This document shows positions 50,438 to 58,846 of a stretch of 64,000 nt of DNA, piece by piece; positions within the stretch are counted from its first letter, which is position 1; each line of letters opens with the position of its first letter. The stretch lies in assembly GCA_963795415.1 (NCBI GenBank), contig CAWCHQ010000002.1, forward strand, positions 310,001-374,000, in the 5' to 3' direction. This DNA comes from CAVSUZ01 sp963795415. Its GTDB lineage: Bacteria; Pseudomonadota; Alphaproteobacteria; Acetobacterales; Acetobacteraceae. A program made the translations under genes and the position numbers. A model generated the notes under the pieces. It was given only the letters and a program-made list of their open reading frames with translations. It did no database searches and was not told the origin of the DNA.

Positions 50438-51226
50438 TTACGGCGTGGCTTCCTTCATGACGGAGTTGCGCAGTGTACCGATCCCGGTGATTTCGATCTC
50501 TACGGTGTCGCCGTGCTTCATGTCGGCGGTGGCGCCTTCGGTTCCCATCCAGACCACGTCGCCGGGATAGAGCGTGAGATAGCGCGTCATCGCGACCAGG
50601 AAGTCGATGACGCCGAAAATCATGTCGTTGGTGCGGAACTCGATCATTTGCCGCCCGTTCAGCCGCACCTTGGTGACGAGATCGAGGAGACGTACATTCG
50701 TTTCGATCCACGGACCCATGGGCTTGAACGTGTCGGTGTTCTTCGCTCGCCAGAGCGTACGATCCGAGCGCTGCCATGTGCGTTCGCTGACGTCGTTTCC
50801 GATGGTGAAGCCAAGAACAGCGGAGAGTGCATCGGCACGCGTCAGGTGCTTGCATTTGCGTCCGATCACGGCGACGAGCTCGCCTTCATATTGCACTTTG
50901 TCCGTGGCATCGGCGGGGACGACGATAGGATCATCCGGTCCAATAAGCGCGTTCACCGCGCGGTAGCCGATATCCGGCTGGGAAGGCAGACTCGGCGGCT
51001 GGCCGACCTTGGCGGCTACTTCCTTGACATGTTCGGCGTAGTTCATGCCGCACGCATAGAAGGTCGGCGGGACCGCCGGCGGAAGAAGCTTCACGGCGGA
51101 AAGCGGGATGGTTTCGGTCGTGCGCTCCCAGGTGGCGAAAGGGGAGCCGCGGACGGGGATCAGGGTGTCACCTTCGACCACCGCATAAGAGGGAGTGCCG
51201 GATTTGTCGAACCGTGCCCAGCGCAT
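50438..51226 (-). CDS. Fumarylacetoacetate hydrolase family protein
   Basis: 262 residues from the ATG at 51226 (MRWARFDKSGTPSYAVVEG). FAH-fold features: TFYACGMNYAEHVKE, IVVPADATDKVQYEGELVAVIGRKCKHL (metal ligands E-x-E), GFTIGNDVSERTWQ (Asp ligand) and FKPMGPWIETN. The end GDVVWMGTEGATADMKHGDTVEIEITGIGTLRNSV is typical. Members hydrolyse 3-oxo acids or acylpyruvates, or isomerise/decarboxylate such acids. Its own strand is opposite to the leucine operon and it is divergent from argS, with 99 bases between the starts. Confidence 0.9.
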   Translation of the reverse strand: MRWARFDKSGTPSYAVVEGDTLIPVRGSPFATWERTTETIPLSAVKLLPPAVPPTFYACGMNYAEHVKEVAAKVGQPPSLPSQPDIGYRAVNALIGPDDPIVVPADATDKVQYEGELVAVIGRKCKHLTRADALSAVLGFTIGNDVSERTWQRSDRTLWRAKNTDTFKPMGPWIETNVRLLDLVTKVRLNGRQMIEFRTNDMIFGVIDFLVAMTRYLTLYPGDVVWMGTEGATADMKHGDTVEIEITGIGTLRNSVMKEATP

Positions 51227-51325
51227 TGGCGTTGTCCCGTTTGTCACTCCGAAGGGTAGGCGCCGTTGCTGCGGGCCGTCCAGCGCGGTCTTGAACCGCG
51301 CAAGGGTTGCCCGCATTGAGGCTCA

Positions 51326-53110
51326 ATGACCGATCTGTTCAACGATATTCGCGCCCGTGTGCTGACCGCGTTAGGCGAGGCTGCCCCTGACCTGCCTGAG
51401 GAGGTGACAACCCGCGTGGAGGTGACACCGCCGCGGGATCCGGCGCTGGGGGATATGGCGACCAATGCGGCGATGGTGGCGGCCAAATCGGCCCGGCAGG
51501 CCCCTGCCAAACTCGCGGCGTCCATCGTTGCCGGGTTGCAAAGTGCGCCCGAAATCGCCGACGCCAGCGCAGCCGGTCCTGGCTTCGTCAATCTCCGCCT
51601 GAAGCCCGAGGCGCTGCGCGGGGTCCTTCCGGCCATCCTGGAGGCGGGCGAAAGTTATGGCGACAGCGCGATTGGCGGCGGGCTGAAGGCAAATGTCGAG
51701 TATGTTTCCGCCAATCCGACTGGCCCGATCCATATCGGCCATTGCCGTGGAGCAGTCGTCGGCGATGCCCTCGCCGCCCTGCTCTCCAAGGCTGGCTACG
51801 CCGTCACGCGCGAATTCTACATCAACGACGCCGGCGCGCAGGTTACGGCGCTGGCCTGGGCGGCCTACTGGCGCTATCTGCAAGCCATCGGCTCGCCGCT
51901 TTCGGAACAGCAGTTCAGCGAGGAGGTTCCTGGCGGTTTGCAGTATCGCGGCGAGTATCTGATCGATGTCGGCAAGGCGCTTGCAGCGAAGCATGGGCGG
52001 TCGCTTGCGACAGCGGACCTTAATGTCGCTGCGCCGGAACTGTGGCTGAACGAGGTGCGGGATTTCACCATCGCCGCGATGATGCGATCGATGCGGGGGG
52101 ACCTCGCCGAGCTTGGCGTTCATCAGGACGTGTTCAGCTCGGAACGTACGTTCGTGGAAAGCGGCGCCGCCGACCGGCTGATTGAGGATCTTCGCGCTGA
52201 GGACCTGGTCTATGAAGGCACGCTCGAGGCACCGAAGGGCAAGCTGCCGGACGATTGGGAGCCGCGCCCCCAGATGCTGTTCCGCACCACACAGTTCGGC
52301 GACGACATCGACCGGCCGTTGCGCAAATCCGACGGCTCCAACACCTATCTCGCCAACGATATTGCCTATCACGCCGACAAGGTCGCGCGGGGCTTCAAGC
52401 TGCTGATAGATGTGCTCGGGGCTGACCACGGCGGCTATTTGTCGCGGATACGTGCCGCCGTGAAAGCGGTCTCGCACGGCGAGGCCTCGCTGGAAGTCGT
52501 TCTCTGCCAGATCGTGCACGCGGTACAGGGCGGACAGCCGGTGCGGATGTCGAAGCGGGCGGGGACATTCGAGACGTTGCGCGACCTGATCGACGAGGTT
52601 GGCAAGGATGCCGTCCGCTTCACGATGCTGACGCGCAAGCCGGACGCGCAGATGGAGTTCGACCTCGATCAGGCGGTGGCCCAGACTCGAGAGAACCCGG
52701 TATTTTATGTTCAGTACGCCCATGCGCGATGCCGGTCGGTGTTGCGGGCCGCGGCGGAGATGTTCGGGGCCGAGGCGGCAAGCGACGCGGCACTTGCCGA
52801 GGCAGTGCTGGATACGCTGACGGCGGAGCCCGAGATTGCGGTGATTCGCAGGCTGGCGCACTGGCCGCGCACCGTAGAGGCGGCGGCACAGGCGCGCGAG
52901 CCGCATCGAATCGCGTTTTTTCTCTATGAGTTGGCGGGCGATTTTCATATGCTGTGGAATCGGGGCAAGGACGATTCGACCCTGCGGTTCCTGCAAGCCG
53001 AACGCGTCGAGGAGACGCGCGCGCGGCTGGCTTTGGTGGCGGCAACGGCAGTGGTGATCCGGTCCGGCCTCGCGGTTCTGGGTGTTACGCCGGTCGAGGA
53101 GATGCGCTGA
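51326..53110 (+). CDS. argS: Arginyl-tRNA synthetase
   Basis: 594 residues, a normal class I ArgS. Order: N-terminal tRNA D-loop domain (DLFNDIRARVLTALGEA), active-site PTGPIHIGHCRGAVVGDALA (HIGH motif near residue 135), DVFSSERTFVESGAADRLIEDL, LRKSDGSNTYLANDIAYHADK, and VRMSKRAGTFETLRDLIDEVGKDAVRF (KMSK-like loop M-S-K-R). It ends with the anticodon-binding domain (EPHRIAFFLYELAGDFHMLWNRG ... GLAVLGVTPVEEM). The SPOR gene that follows is common next to argS in related genomes. Confidence 0.97.
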   Translation: MTDLFNDIRARVLTALGEAAPDLPEEVTTRVEVTPPRDPALGDMATNAAMVAAKSARQAPAKLAASIVAGLQSAPEIADASAAGPGFVNLRLKPEALRGVLPAILEAGESYGDSAIGGGLKANVEYVSANPTGPIHIGHCRGAVVGDALAALLSKAGYAVTREFYINDAGAQVTALAWAAYWRYLQAIGSPLSEQQFSEEVPGGLQYRGEYLIDVGKALAAKHGRSLATADLNVAAPELWLNEVRDFTIAAMMRSMRGDLAELGVHQDVFSSERTFVESGAADRLIEDLRAEDLVYEGTLEAPKGKLPDDWEPRPQMLFRTTQFGDDIDRPLRKSDGSNTYLANDIAYHADKVARGFKLLIDVLGADHGGYLSRIRAAVKAVSHGEASLEVVLCQIVHAVQGGQPVRMSKRAGTFETLRDLIDEVGKDAVRFTMLTRKPDAQMEFDLDQAVAQTRENPVFYVQYAHARCRSVLRAAAEMFGAEAASDAALAEAVLDTLTAEPEIAVIRRLAHWPRTVEAAAQAREPHRIAFFLYELAGDFHMLWNRGKDDSTLRFLQAERVEETRARLALVAATAVVIRSGLAVLGVTPVEEMR

Positions 53111-53111
53111 C

Positions 53112-53855
53112 GTGTCCGATGAGATGAGTATCCGGACTCCGACCTATCGCGTGCCGCGGCAGCGCGGCATGGACCCGACGACGCGGCGGCTGGCAATGAC
53201 CGCTATGGTGCTGGGCGGCGCCTTGATTGCGGTGACCGGCGCGTGGTCACTGACAGGGCATCACGGGGTTCGGACACTGACGAGCGACGATGGCGCGCCA
53301 GTCATCGAGGCACCGCCAGGCCCAATGCGGGTCAAGCCGACGAATCCCGGTGGGATGCAGCTTTCCGCGGCGGAGCAGGACCTTTTCGGGGCACAAGGCG
53401 GGGATGGCGGCCAGCAGGGAAAGCTGGCTCCTGCGCCTGAAGTGCCCGATCCCGCTGCGCTGCGGATGCCGCTCGCACCACCGCCCCCACGGCCCTCCAT
53501 TCCGCAGCTGCAGGCCGCGCCAGCGCCGGTCGCCCCCGGAGTTCCGGCTACGGCTGCGGCGGCCGCGTCCAAACCCGCGCCGGCTGGGGCTGCTCCCGTA
53601 GCGTTCACCGGCCACGTCTTCGTCCAGCTCGCGGCCTTGCCGACAGAGCAGGCGGCGAAGGAGCAGTGGGCGTTGTTGCAGCGGAAGCTTCCGGAACTGC
53701 TGCAAGGAAAGCAGCTGACGCTGAGCTCGGCCGAGGTGAACGGCAGGACGTGGTGGCGTGTGCGAACCGGCGGCTTCGCCGACGCCGGAGATGCGAAGGG
53801 ATTTTGCGATCACGCGCGCGCCAAGGGCGCGAGCTGCGATATCGCGAAGTTCTAA
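53112..53855 (+). CDS. SPOR-domain protein
   Basis: 247 residues from a GTG at 53112; the ATG at 53124 is an equal candidate. One membrane helix (LAMTAMVLGGALIAVTGAWSL, about 35-55) anchors a periplasmic region of Pro/Ala-rich low complexity (residues 65-165). The C-terminal SPOR domain has HVFVQLAALPTEQAAKEQWALLQRKLPELLQGKQLTLSSAEVNGRTWWRVRTGGFADAGDAKGFCDHARAKGASC. SPOR domains bind denuded peptidoglycan at the division septum. The gene follows argS by one base. Confidence 0.9.
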   Translation: MSDEMSIRTPTYRVPRQRGMDPTTRRLAMTAMVLGGALIAVTGAWSLTGHHGVRTLTSDDGAPVIEAPPGPMRVKPTNPGGMQLSAAEQDLFGAQGGDGGQQGKLAPAPEVPDPAALRMPLAPPPPRPSIPQLQAAPAPVAPGVPATAAAAASKPAPAGAAPVAFTGHVFVQLAALPTEQAAKEQWALLQRKLPELLQGKQLTLSSAEVNGRTWWRVRTGGFADAGDAKGFCDHARAKGASCDIAKF

Positions 53856-53899
53856 TCTCGGTGGCCCTCGCCGCAGGTCCCGGTTGAAACTTTACGTCC

Positions 53900-54002
53900 A
53901 GAGCTTGTTCAGGGGTGACTGAACACGCTCTGGCCCTGTCTGCGAGCAGATTCACGCGCTCTTGGAAATGCTGGCATTTCCGGTCAAGCACGATCTGCTC
54001 TG
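53900..54002 (-). repeat. Two-hairpin palindromic repeat, copy 5 (inverted)
   Basis: Read on the minus strand it starts AGAGCAGATCGTGCTTGACC, continues GGAAATGCCAGCATTTCC and GAGCGCGTGAATCTGCTC, and ends in a hairpin (TTCAGTCACCCCTGAA), matching the 7912 copy in layout and often base by base. Immediately next to it, at 54003, comes an independent perfect hairpin. Confidence 0.8.
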
Positions 54003-54029
54003 GTATCGACTTTCTCTGAAAGTCGATAC
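54003..54029. repeat. Perfect 12-base-pair hairpin
   Basis: GTATCGACTTTC and GAAAGTCGATAC flank the loop TCT. It abuts the palindromic repeat ending at 54002. A further inverted pair AGTATCCGAT / ATCGGATACT spans 54046 to 54105, enclosing CGCGAAGCG-type palindromes. No gene lies in 53856-54184. Confidence 0.7.
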
Positions 54030-54184
54030 GCCGCTTGCTGTCTGAGTATCCGATTCACGCGACGAAGCGTGCCCGCTTCGCGACTCGCGCTTCGCGATCG
54101 GATACTAGCGGCCCTGCGGAGACTGCATTGACGGCGATCCCCTATGAGCGCAATGGTACGAATATGCCATAAAGGCTATACTAT

Positions 54185-55909
54185 ATGAGCGGGTCTGCCG
54201 CGAGGCGCTTCCACGTGGAGATGATCAAGCCTTCGCACTACGACGACGAAGGCTATGTCATCCAATGGTGGAAGGCCTCGATCCCTTCCAACTCGCTCGC
54301 CAGCGTCTATGCGATCGTGCAGGACGCGGCGGAACGGCGGGTCCTCGGTGATGTCGCGCTAACATTCGATGGCTGGGATGAGTGCAACACGATCGTCTCA
54401 GAGCACAGGATCGCCCGGAGAATTGCCGACGCGGGAGGAGGGGTTGTCTTTCTGGTCGGTGTTCAAAGCAACCAGTTCCCACGGGCGATGGATATTGCCC
54501 GCACGCTGCGCTCCTCCGGAATTAAAGTTGTGCTCGGCGGTTTTCATGTCAGCGGCTGTCTGTCGATGCTGGACGACATCCCGTGGGATTTGCAGGAGGC
54601 GCTCGAGCTTGGCGTCTCGCTGTTTGCCGGTGAGGCGGAAGGCCACATCGATGTCGTTCTGCAGGATGCCTTCACGAACCAGCTACAGCCGATTTATAAT
54701 TTTCTGAGCGACCTTCCGGGGCTGCAGGGTGCCGCCGTTCCGTATCTGCCGCCGGAGCGGCTGCAGCGCTATTCACCGCCGATCGGATCGTTCGATGCCG
54801 GACGCGGTTGCCCGTTCCAGTGCAGCTTCTGCACGATCATCAACGTGCAGGGGCGCAAATCACGATATCGAACCGCCGATGATGTAGAGCGGCTGCTGCG
54901 GGCGCATCTGGAGAAGCGAGTAACCCGGTTTTTCATCACGGATGACGATTTCGCACGGAACCGGCATTGGGAGGAGATTCTGGATCGCGTCATCGATCTG
55001 CGCGAGCGAGAGAATATGCGGGTCACTTTCCTGATACAGGTGGATGCGCTGGCTTATCGCATCCCGAATTTCATCGAGAAGTGCCGCCGCGCCGGATGCC
55101 TGCGGGTATTCATCGGGCTGGAGACAATCAATCCCGGCAACCTGGCGTATGCCAAAAAGCGGCAGAACAAGATCGGGGAATACCGGCGGATGCTGCAGGC
55201 CTGGCGGGCGGCCGGCATCATCACGTTCTGTGGCTATATACTCGGTTTCCCTGAGGATACGGCCGCTTCGATCGAGCATGATATCGAGATACTGAAGCGT
55301 GAGCTTCCAGTCGATTGCCTTGAATTTTTCATCCTCACGCCACTGCCGGGGTCGGAAGATCACCAGAAGCTGGACAGGTCGGGTGTGCCGATGGAGCGTG
55401 ACATGAACCGGTACGACCTGGAGCATATCTGCGCGTCGCACGGCCGCATGACGGCAGATGAGTGGCAGGGCATTTACGAACGAGCCTGGTCGCAATACTA
55501 CAGCATGGAGCATATCGAGACATTGCTGCGGCGAGCGATCACTGACGGAGTTCCAGCGAAGCGCCTCATGCTAAGTCTTGTCGTGTTCCGCGGTATGCCG
55601 CTAATCGAGCGGGTGCATCCTCTGCAGGGCGGTTATCTGCGCCGGAAGGTCCGGCGCACGCGGCGCCCGGGATGCCGATCCGACAGTGCCACGCTATTTT
55701 ATATCCGGCATTGGGCAGACACTGTGATAAAGACCCGACGACTTGCTGCGTTGGTTTGGCGCGTGAACCGCATCCGGCATCGCGCCCTACGTGAGCATGC
55801 AATTCAATCCTATACGGACGTCGCCATCCAAAAGTTGCCGCAGGAGGCAGAGAATCGCTTGGAAATCATGCAGGAGCGAGCGCAAGTGGAGCCGCTCGGA
55901 GCCGGCTGA
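54185..55909 (+). CDS. Radical SAM enzyme with N-terminal B12-like domain
   Basis: 574 residues. Residues 1-190 form a Rossmann-like domain of the B12-binding type (RIADAGGGVVFLVGVQSNQFPRAMDIARTLRSSGIKVVLGGFHVSG), but the DxHxxG cobalamin-His motif is absent. The radical SAM core follows, with Cys209, Cys213 and Cys216 in GRGCPFQCSFCTII, then VTRFFITDDDFARNRHWEEILDRVIDLR and RVFIGLETINPGNLAYAKKRQN. The C-terminal 120 residues are Arg-rich and helical. It belongs near the BchE/HpnP/MiaB-like group of anaerobic-type modifying enzymes; the reaction is unknown. No biosynthetic partner is adjacent. Palindromes fill the upstream region. Confidence 0.85.
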   Translation: MSGSAARRFHVEMIKPSHYDDEGYVIQWWKASIPSNSLASVYAIVQDAAERRVLGDVALTFDGWDECNTIVSEHRIARRIADAGGGVVFLVGVQSNQFPRAMDIARTLRSSGIKVVLGGFHVSGCLSMLDDIPWDLQEALELGVSLFAGEAEGHIDVVLQDAFTNQLQPIYNFLSDLPGLQGAAVPYLPPERLQRYSPPIGSFDAGRGCPFQCSFCTIINVQGRKSRYRTADDVERLLRAHLEKRVTRFFITDDDFARNRHWEEILDRVIDLRERENMRVTFLIQVDALAYRIPNFIEKCRRAGCLRVFIGLETINPGNLAYAKKRQNKIGEYRRMLQAWRAAGIITFCGYILGFPEDTAASIEHDIEILKRELPVDCLEFFILTPLPGSEDHQKLDRSGVPMERDMNRYDLEHICASHGRMTADEWQGIYERAWSQYYSMEHIETLLRRAITDGVPAKRLMLSLVVFRGMPLIERVHPLQGGYLRRKVRRTRRPGCRSDSATLFYIRHWADTVIKTRRLAALVWRVNRIRHRALREHAIQSYTDVAIQKLPQEAENRLEIMQERAQVEPLGAG

Positions 55910-55924
55910 CTGTTGCCGGCACGG

Positions 55925-56437
55925 CTATAAGCGCCCTGAAGCACGCAGCCAGAGCACGAGCAACGCATCATAGGGAATTGCGGGCAGCTCGCGCAGCCGC
56001 CAATACCATCGGCGAGCAATACCGGCGTCGGCCGGCCGCGGCAGAGAAGCGCAGGCCCGCGCTGGGACTCCGGCGAGGCGCAGAAGCAACAGGCAGCGCG
56101 GTGCGTGGTACCGGCTGGTTGCGACATAAACGGAGCCATTATCGGATCGCTCGCGAAGCAGCACGCGGACCGCGCGAACGGAGGAGAGCGTGTCCGTTCC
56201 GGTGGGCTCCGACAGGATCTGCGTTGCAGGTACGCCAGTTGCCAGCAGAAGATTGCGCATCACCGCTGCCTCGGATGGTCCAAACTGCCCGACGCCGCCG
56301 GTGGGAATGAACAAGGCGCGATCGAGTCGGCTGGCGCAGGCTAGGGCAGCCTCGACGCGGCGGCGCAAGGTTCCGCTGGGCTGTCCGCCGGGTCGGACAG
56401 CCGCGCCGAAGATGACGATAACCGCGGTTACAACCAG
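55925..56437 (-). CDS. YdcF/DUF218 (ElyC/SanA-like) protein, start unclear
   Basis: About 150-170 residues. The DUF218 core is seen: VIVIFGAAVRPGGQPSGTLRRRVEAALACAS, RALFIPTGGVGQFGPSEAAVMRNLLLATGVPATQILSEPTGTDTLSSVRAVRVLL, and SVYVATSRYHAPRCLLLLRLAGV. No ATG/GTG precedes the first conserved strand: a TTG at 56368 would cut the first strand off, and a CTG at 56437 is the nearest plausible alternative. The frame is open further upstream into the channel gene. It could be translated by coupling with that gene, which ends at 56428. Family members affect envelope or vancomycin sensitivity in enteric bacteria (SanA, ElyC). The C-terminus is normal. Confidence 0.7.
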   Translation of the reverse strand: MVVTAVIVIFGAAVRPGGQPSGTLRRRVEAALACASRLDRALFIPTGGVGQFGPSEAAVMRNLLLATGVPATQILSEPTGTDTLSSVRAVRVLLRERSDNGSVYVATSRYHAPRCLLLLRLAGVPARACASLPRPADAGIARRWYWRLRELPAIPYDALLVLWLRASGRL

Positions 56438-57297
56438 AGTTGCGCTCCGGCTTCCGGCTCGAGTTCGCTGAGGCGGGTCAGATCTGCAACCGGCCGGCCG
56501 GCGTCATCGATCGAAACAGCATCAGCGAAGCGCATGCCGAAGACGAAGTCGCGCGGCCCGTAACCGTGGGTTTCGTGCACATTGGCGCCCAGGATCGGGT
56601 CACGGGCTTCGACCGTGAGAAACAGGCGTACATCCCCGCTGATCAGCTGCTCCGGCTGGCAGGGATGCAGCGGGCTTTGGCTGTCAAGATCGTGCATGAG
56701 CGTCCAGGTCAGTCCGAAGATCGGCAGGCGTTCACAGCTTAATTTCAAATCGTGGATGGTGCGATAGAACTGTCCCTCTACCGTCTGTTCGACGATCAAG
56801 GCGCCGAGCTGGGCGTACGCGTCGGTCAGCGGGTTCAGGCGGCCATTGGCGATCCGGATCATGAGGGTGCGCCGCCCGCGATGGTTGGTGATGACGACCT
56901 TGTCTGCATGAACGATCTTGGCTTTGGGGCGGGCGAAGCGGACGAACGCAAGGCCAGTGGCAAGGGCGGCAACGCCCATCCCGCAGATGACCTCGGCCGA
57001 GGCGATCAGGTGTCCATACAGGGTGGCGGGATACATGTCGCCGTAGCCGACCGTCGCCAGGGTTTCCACACTGAAGAAAAAGTGGTCGGCGAAGAAGCCG
57101 GGCCTGGCATTGGCGACCGAGCCCGGCTCGAGCATGTAGAGGCCGCCGAAAATGCCGTTGATCACCAGCAGCGCGCCAACGACGACCACCAGAAACCAGG
57201 GCCAGCTCAGTGCGATTGCGAGGTAATAGGGATCGCGAAAGTCGTAGCGGATGGCGCCGCGCTTGCCGATCTCGTAGGCGCCGATCTGCACCCGCAT
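56428..57297 (-). CDS. Inward-rectifier potassium channel, KirBac type
   Basis: 289 residues from the ATG at 57297. Two membrane helices (LAIALSWPWFLVVVVGALLVINGIFGGLYML and IASAEVICGMGVAALATGLAFVRF) flank a pore loop with the K+ filter TVGYGD (82-87). The cytoplasmic C-domain is the Ig-like Kir fold: RIANGRLNPLTDAYAQLGALIVEQTVEGQFYRTIHDLKLSCERLPIFGLTWTLMHDLDSQSPL. It should pass K+ as a tetramer. It lies just upstream of the DUF218 gene on the same strand. Confidence 0.92.
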   Translation of the reverse strand: MRVQIGAYEIGKRGAIRYDFRDPYYLAIALSWPWFLVVVVGALLVINGIFGGLYMLEPGSVANARPGFFADHFFFSVETLATVGYGDMYPATLYGHLIASAEVICGMGVAALATGLAFVRFARPKAKIVHADKVVITNHRGRRTLMIRIANGRLNPLTDAYAQLGALIVEQTVEGQFYRTIHDLKLSCERLPIFGLTWTLMHDLDSQSPLHPCQPEQLISGDVRLFLTVEARDPILGANVHETHGYGPRDFVFGMRFADAVSIDDAGRPVADLTRLSELEPEAGAQLWL

Positions 57298-57366
57298 CGT
57301 GCGGTCACGCCGCCTGTGCGGAACCGAACCGGGTGTTGGTGCCACCAGCGATACCCATGATTGGAA

Positions 57367-57443
57367 TGGTCGGAGTGAGAGGATTCGAACCTCCGGCCCC
57401 TGCGTCCCGAACACAGTGCTCTACCAGGCTGAGCTACACTCCG
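57367..57443 (-). tRNA. tRNA-Pro (anticodon CGG)
   Basis: 77 bases including an encoded CCA. Acceptor stem CGGAGTG/CACTCCG, D-arm GCTC...GAGC, anticodon stem CTGTG/CGCAG with loop TTCGGGA (anticodon CGG), T-arm GGAGG-TTCGAAT-CCTCT, discriminator A, CCA. It reads CCG codons. It lies between the channel gene and the DUF2142 gene; no integrase or attachment-site duplication is seen nearby. Confidence 0.95.
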
Positions 57444-57508
57444 GCCGAGCCGGGGCATATAGCGGACACCTTGGCCTGCAACAAGCCGCCCCGAAGGAAC
57501 CGGACAGA

Positions 57509-58846
57509 TTGCTCGATCGCGTTCAGAGGATAATCCCGGCCCTGTATCTTGCCTGGGCCCTGCCGCTGGTGCTGATGCTGGCCTGGCTCACGCCTCCCTG
57601 GGAGAACCCGGACGAGCCGGCGCACATGCTGCGCGTCGTTCAGATTGCCCATGGAGGGCTCGTTGGGTGGCGGATGGGCCCGGGCGCTGCCGGGGGATGG
57701 TCGGATTCTGCGGTTTTCGACGCCACGGTGCCGCTGCAGGCGATCGCGTCGCATCCGGATCGAAAGGTGACGCTTTCGATGCTGGCCGCTAGCCGCCGGG
57801 TGCGCTGGCATGATTCGCTCTCGGCGCTGCCGTTTGCGAATACCATTCAGTACCCGCCGATGCTCTACCTTCCCGCTGCGGCCGCTACGCGGGTTGGGGA
57901 GATCAGCCGCATGAGCGTGGATCGAACGCTGGAGCTGGCGCGCGGCGCCGGCGCGGTCGTCGCAATTCTACTGACGGCGGTCGCGCTCGGTCTGGCCCGG
58001 CGCACCCGCTACGCCCTCGCGGCAGTCGCGATGCTGCCAATGACCTGCTCGCTATATGCATCGGTGAGCCAGGACGGGCTGATGATCGCCTTATCGTTTC
58101 TGGCGGTCGGGTGGATTGATCGCATCATCGAGCGCGGCTGGCCGGCTGGTTTGCGGGAGCTGGCCGCGCTGGGTGCTGCGCTTGGGTGTGTGATCATGGC
58201 GCGGCCGCCGTATTTGCCGCTTGTGGTGCTGCTGTTCCTCGGCACGGTCAGGATGCGGTGGTCCGCGGCTTTTGCGGTCTGCGCCGTGACGGCGGCGGTC
58301 CTGGGATGGTCCGCGCTGGTGGCGAGCCGGATCATGGTTTCGTTTCCACAGGCGGAACCGACGACTCAGCTCGCGCTGCTGCACGCCGATCCGGGGAAGC
58401 TTGTCATTTCGATCCTGGATACGCTGCGCCGGAACGGCGAACCTTATGCCCGCGAGTTCATCGGGCAGCTTGGCATGCTGGATACGAAGCTACCGCTTTG
58501 GTACGTCCAGTTCGCGGCGGCGGTCGTTTTTTGCGCGTTCGGGGGAGCAGCGGCCGGGCCCAGCAGCCGTCCGTGGCTGCCGCTCTTTGCGGTCGTCTGC
58601 GCGGCGGTTCTGATCTTTGTGGTTCAGTATGTCACCTGGACTCCGGCCGGTGCTGACCTGATCGACGGCATTCAGGGGCGCTACTTCATACCCCTGGCGG
58701 CGGCGCTGGCGCTTGCCATTCCAAGTTGGCCCCGCATCGGCGCCACTTTCCGGCCTTTGGCGGCTGTCGGCCTGGGCGCGCTTGGCGTGGTCACGCCGTT
58801 TATCGTCGTGGAGGCCCTGGTGGTGCGCTACTATTTGGCCGGATAA
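57509..58846 (+). CDS. DUF2142 polytopic membrane protein
   Basis: 445 residues from a TTG at 57509 with AAGGA 12 bases upstream; upstream codons fall in the tRNA gene and are ruled out. The family start is ALYLAWALPLVLMLAWLTPPWENPDEPAHMLRVVQIA, with the ENPDEPAH loop typical of GT-C-like DUF2142 proteins. About ten further membrane helices follow (for example GAVVAILLTAVALGLA, LGAALGCVIMA, FVVQYVTWTP). The periplasmic loop with the Asp-Glu pair resembles glycosyl- or lipid-transferase active sites. It meets the GT2 gene tail to tail with a 16-base overlap; a lipid-sugar route using both is plausible. Confidence 0.87.
   Translation: MLDRVQRIIPALYLAWALPLVLMLAWLTPPWENPDEPAHMLRVVQIAHGGLVGWRMGPGAAGGWSDSAVFDATVPLQAIASHPDRKVTLSMLAASRRVRWHDSLSALPFANTIQYPPMLYLPAAAATRVGEISRMSVDRTLELARGAGAVVAILLTAVALGLARRTRYALAAVAMLPMTCSLYASVSQDGLMIALSFLAVGWIDRIIERGWPAGLRELAALGAALGCVIMARPPYLPLVVLLFLGTVRMRWSAAFAVCAVTAAVLGWSALVASRIMVSFPQAEPTTQLALLHADPGKLVISILDTLRRNGEPYAREFIGQLGMLDTKLPLWYVQFAAAVVFCAFGGAAAGPSSRPWLPLFAVVCAAVLIFVVQYVTWTPAGADLIDGIQGRYFIPLAAALALAIPSWPRIGATFRPLAAVGLGALGVVTPFIVVEALVVRYYLAG

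Noticed and set aside
51371..52996. 541-codon minus-strand frame opposite argS
   Set aside because: Shadow of argS, no motif.
57367..57443. tRNA-Pro as an integration site for a genomic island
   Set aside because: No integrase gene and no repeated 3' end of the tRNA was seen in the window.
57299..57508. N-terminal extension of the DUF2142 protein through the tRNA region
   Set aside because: It would read antisense across tRNA-Pro; the TTG at 57509 has a ribosome site and precedes the first conserved helix.
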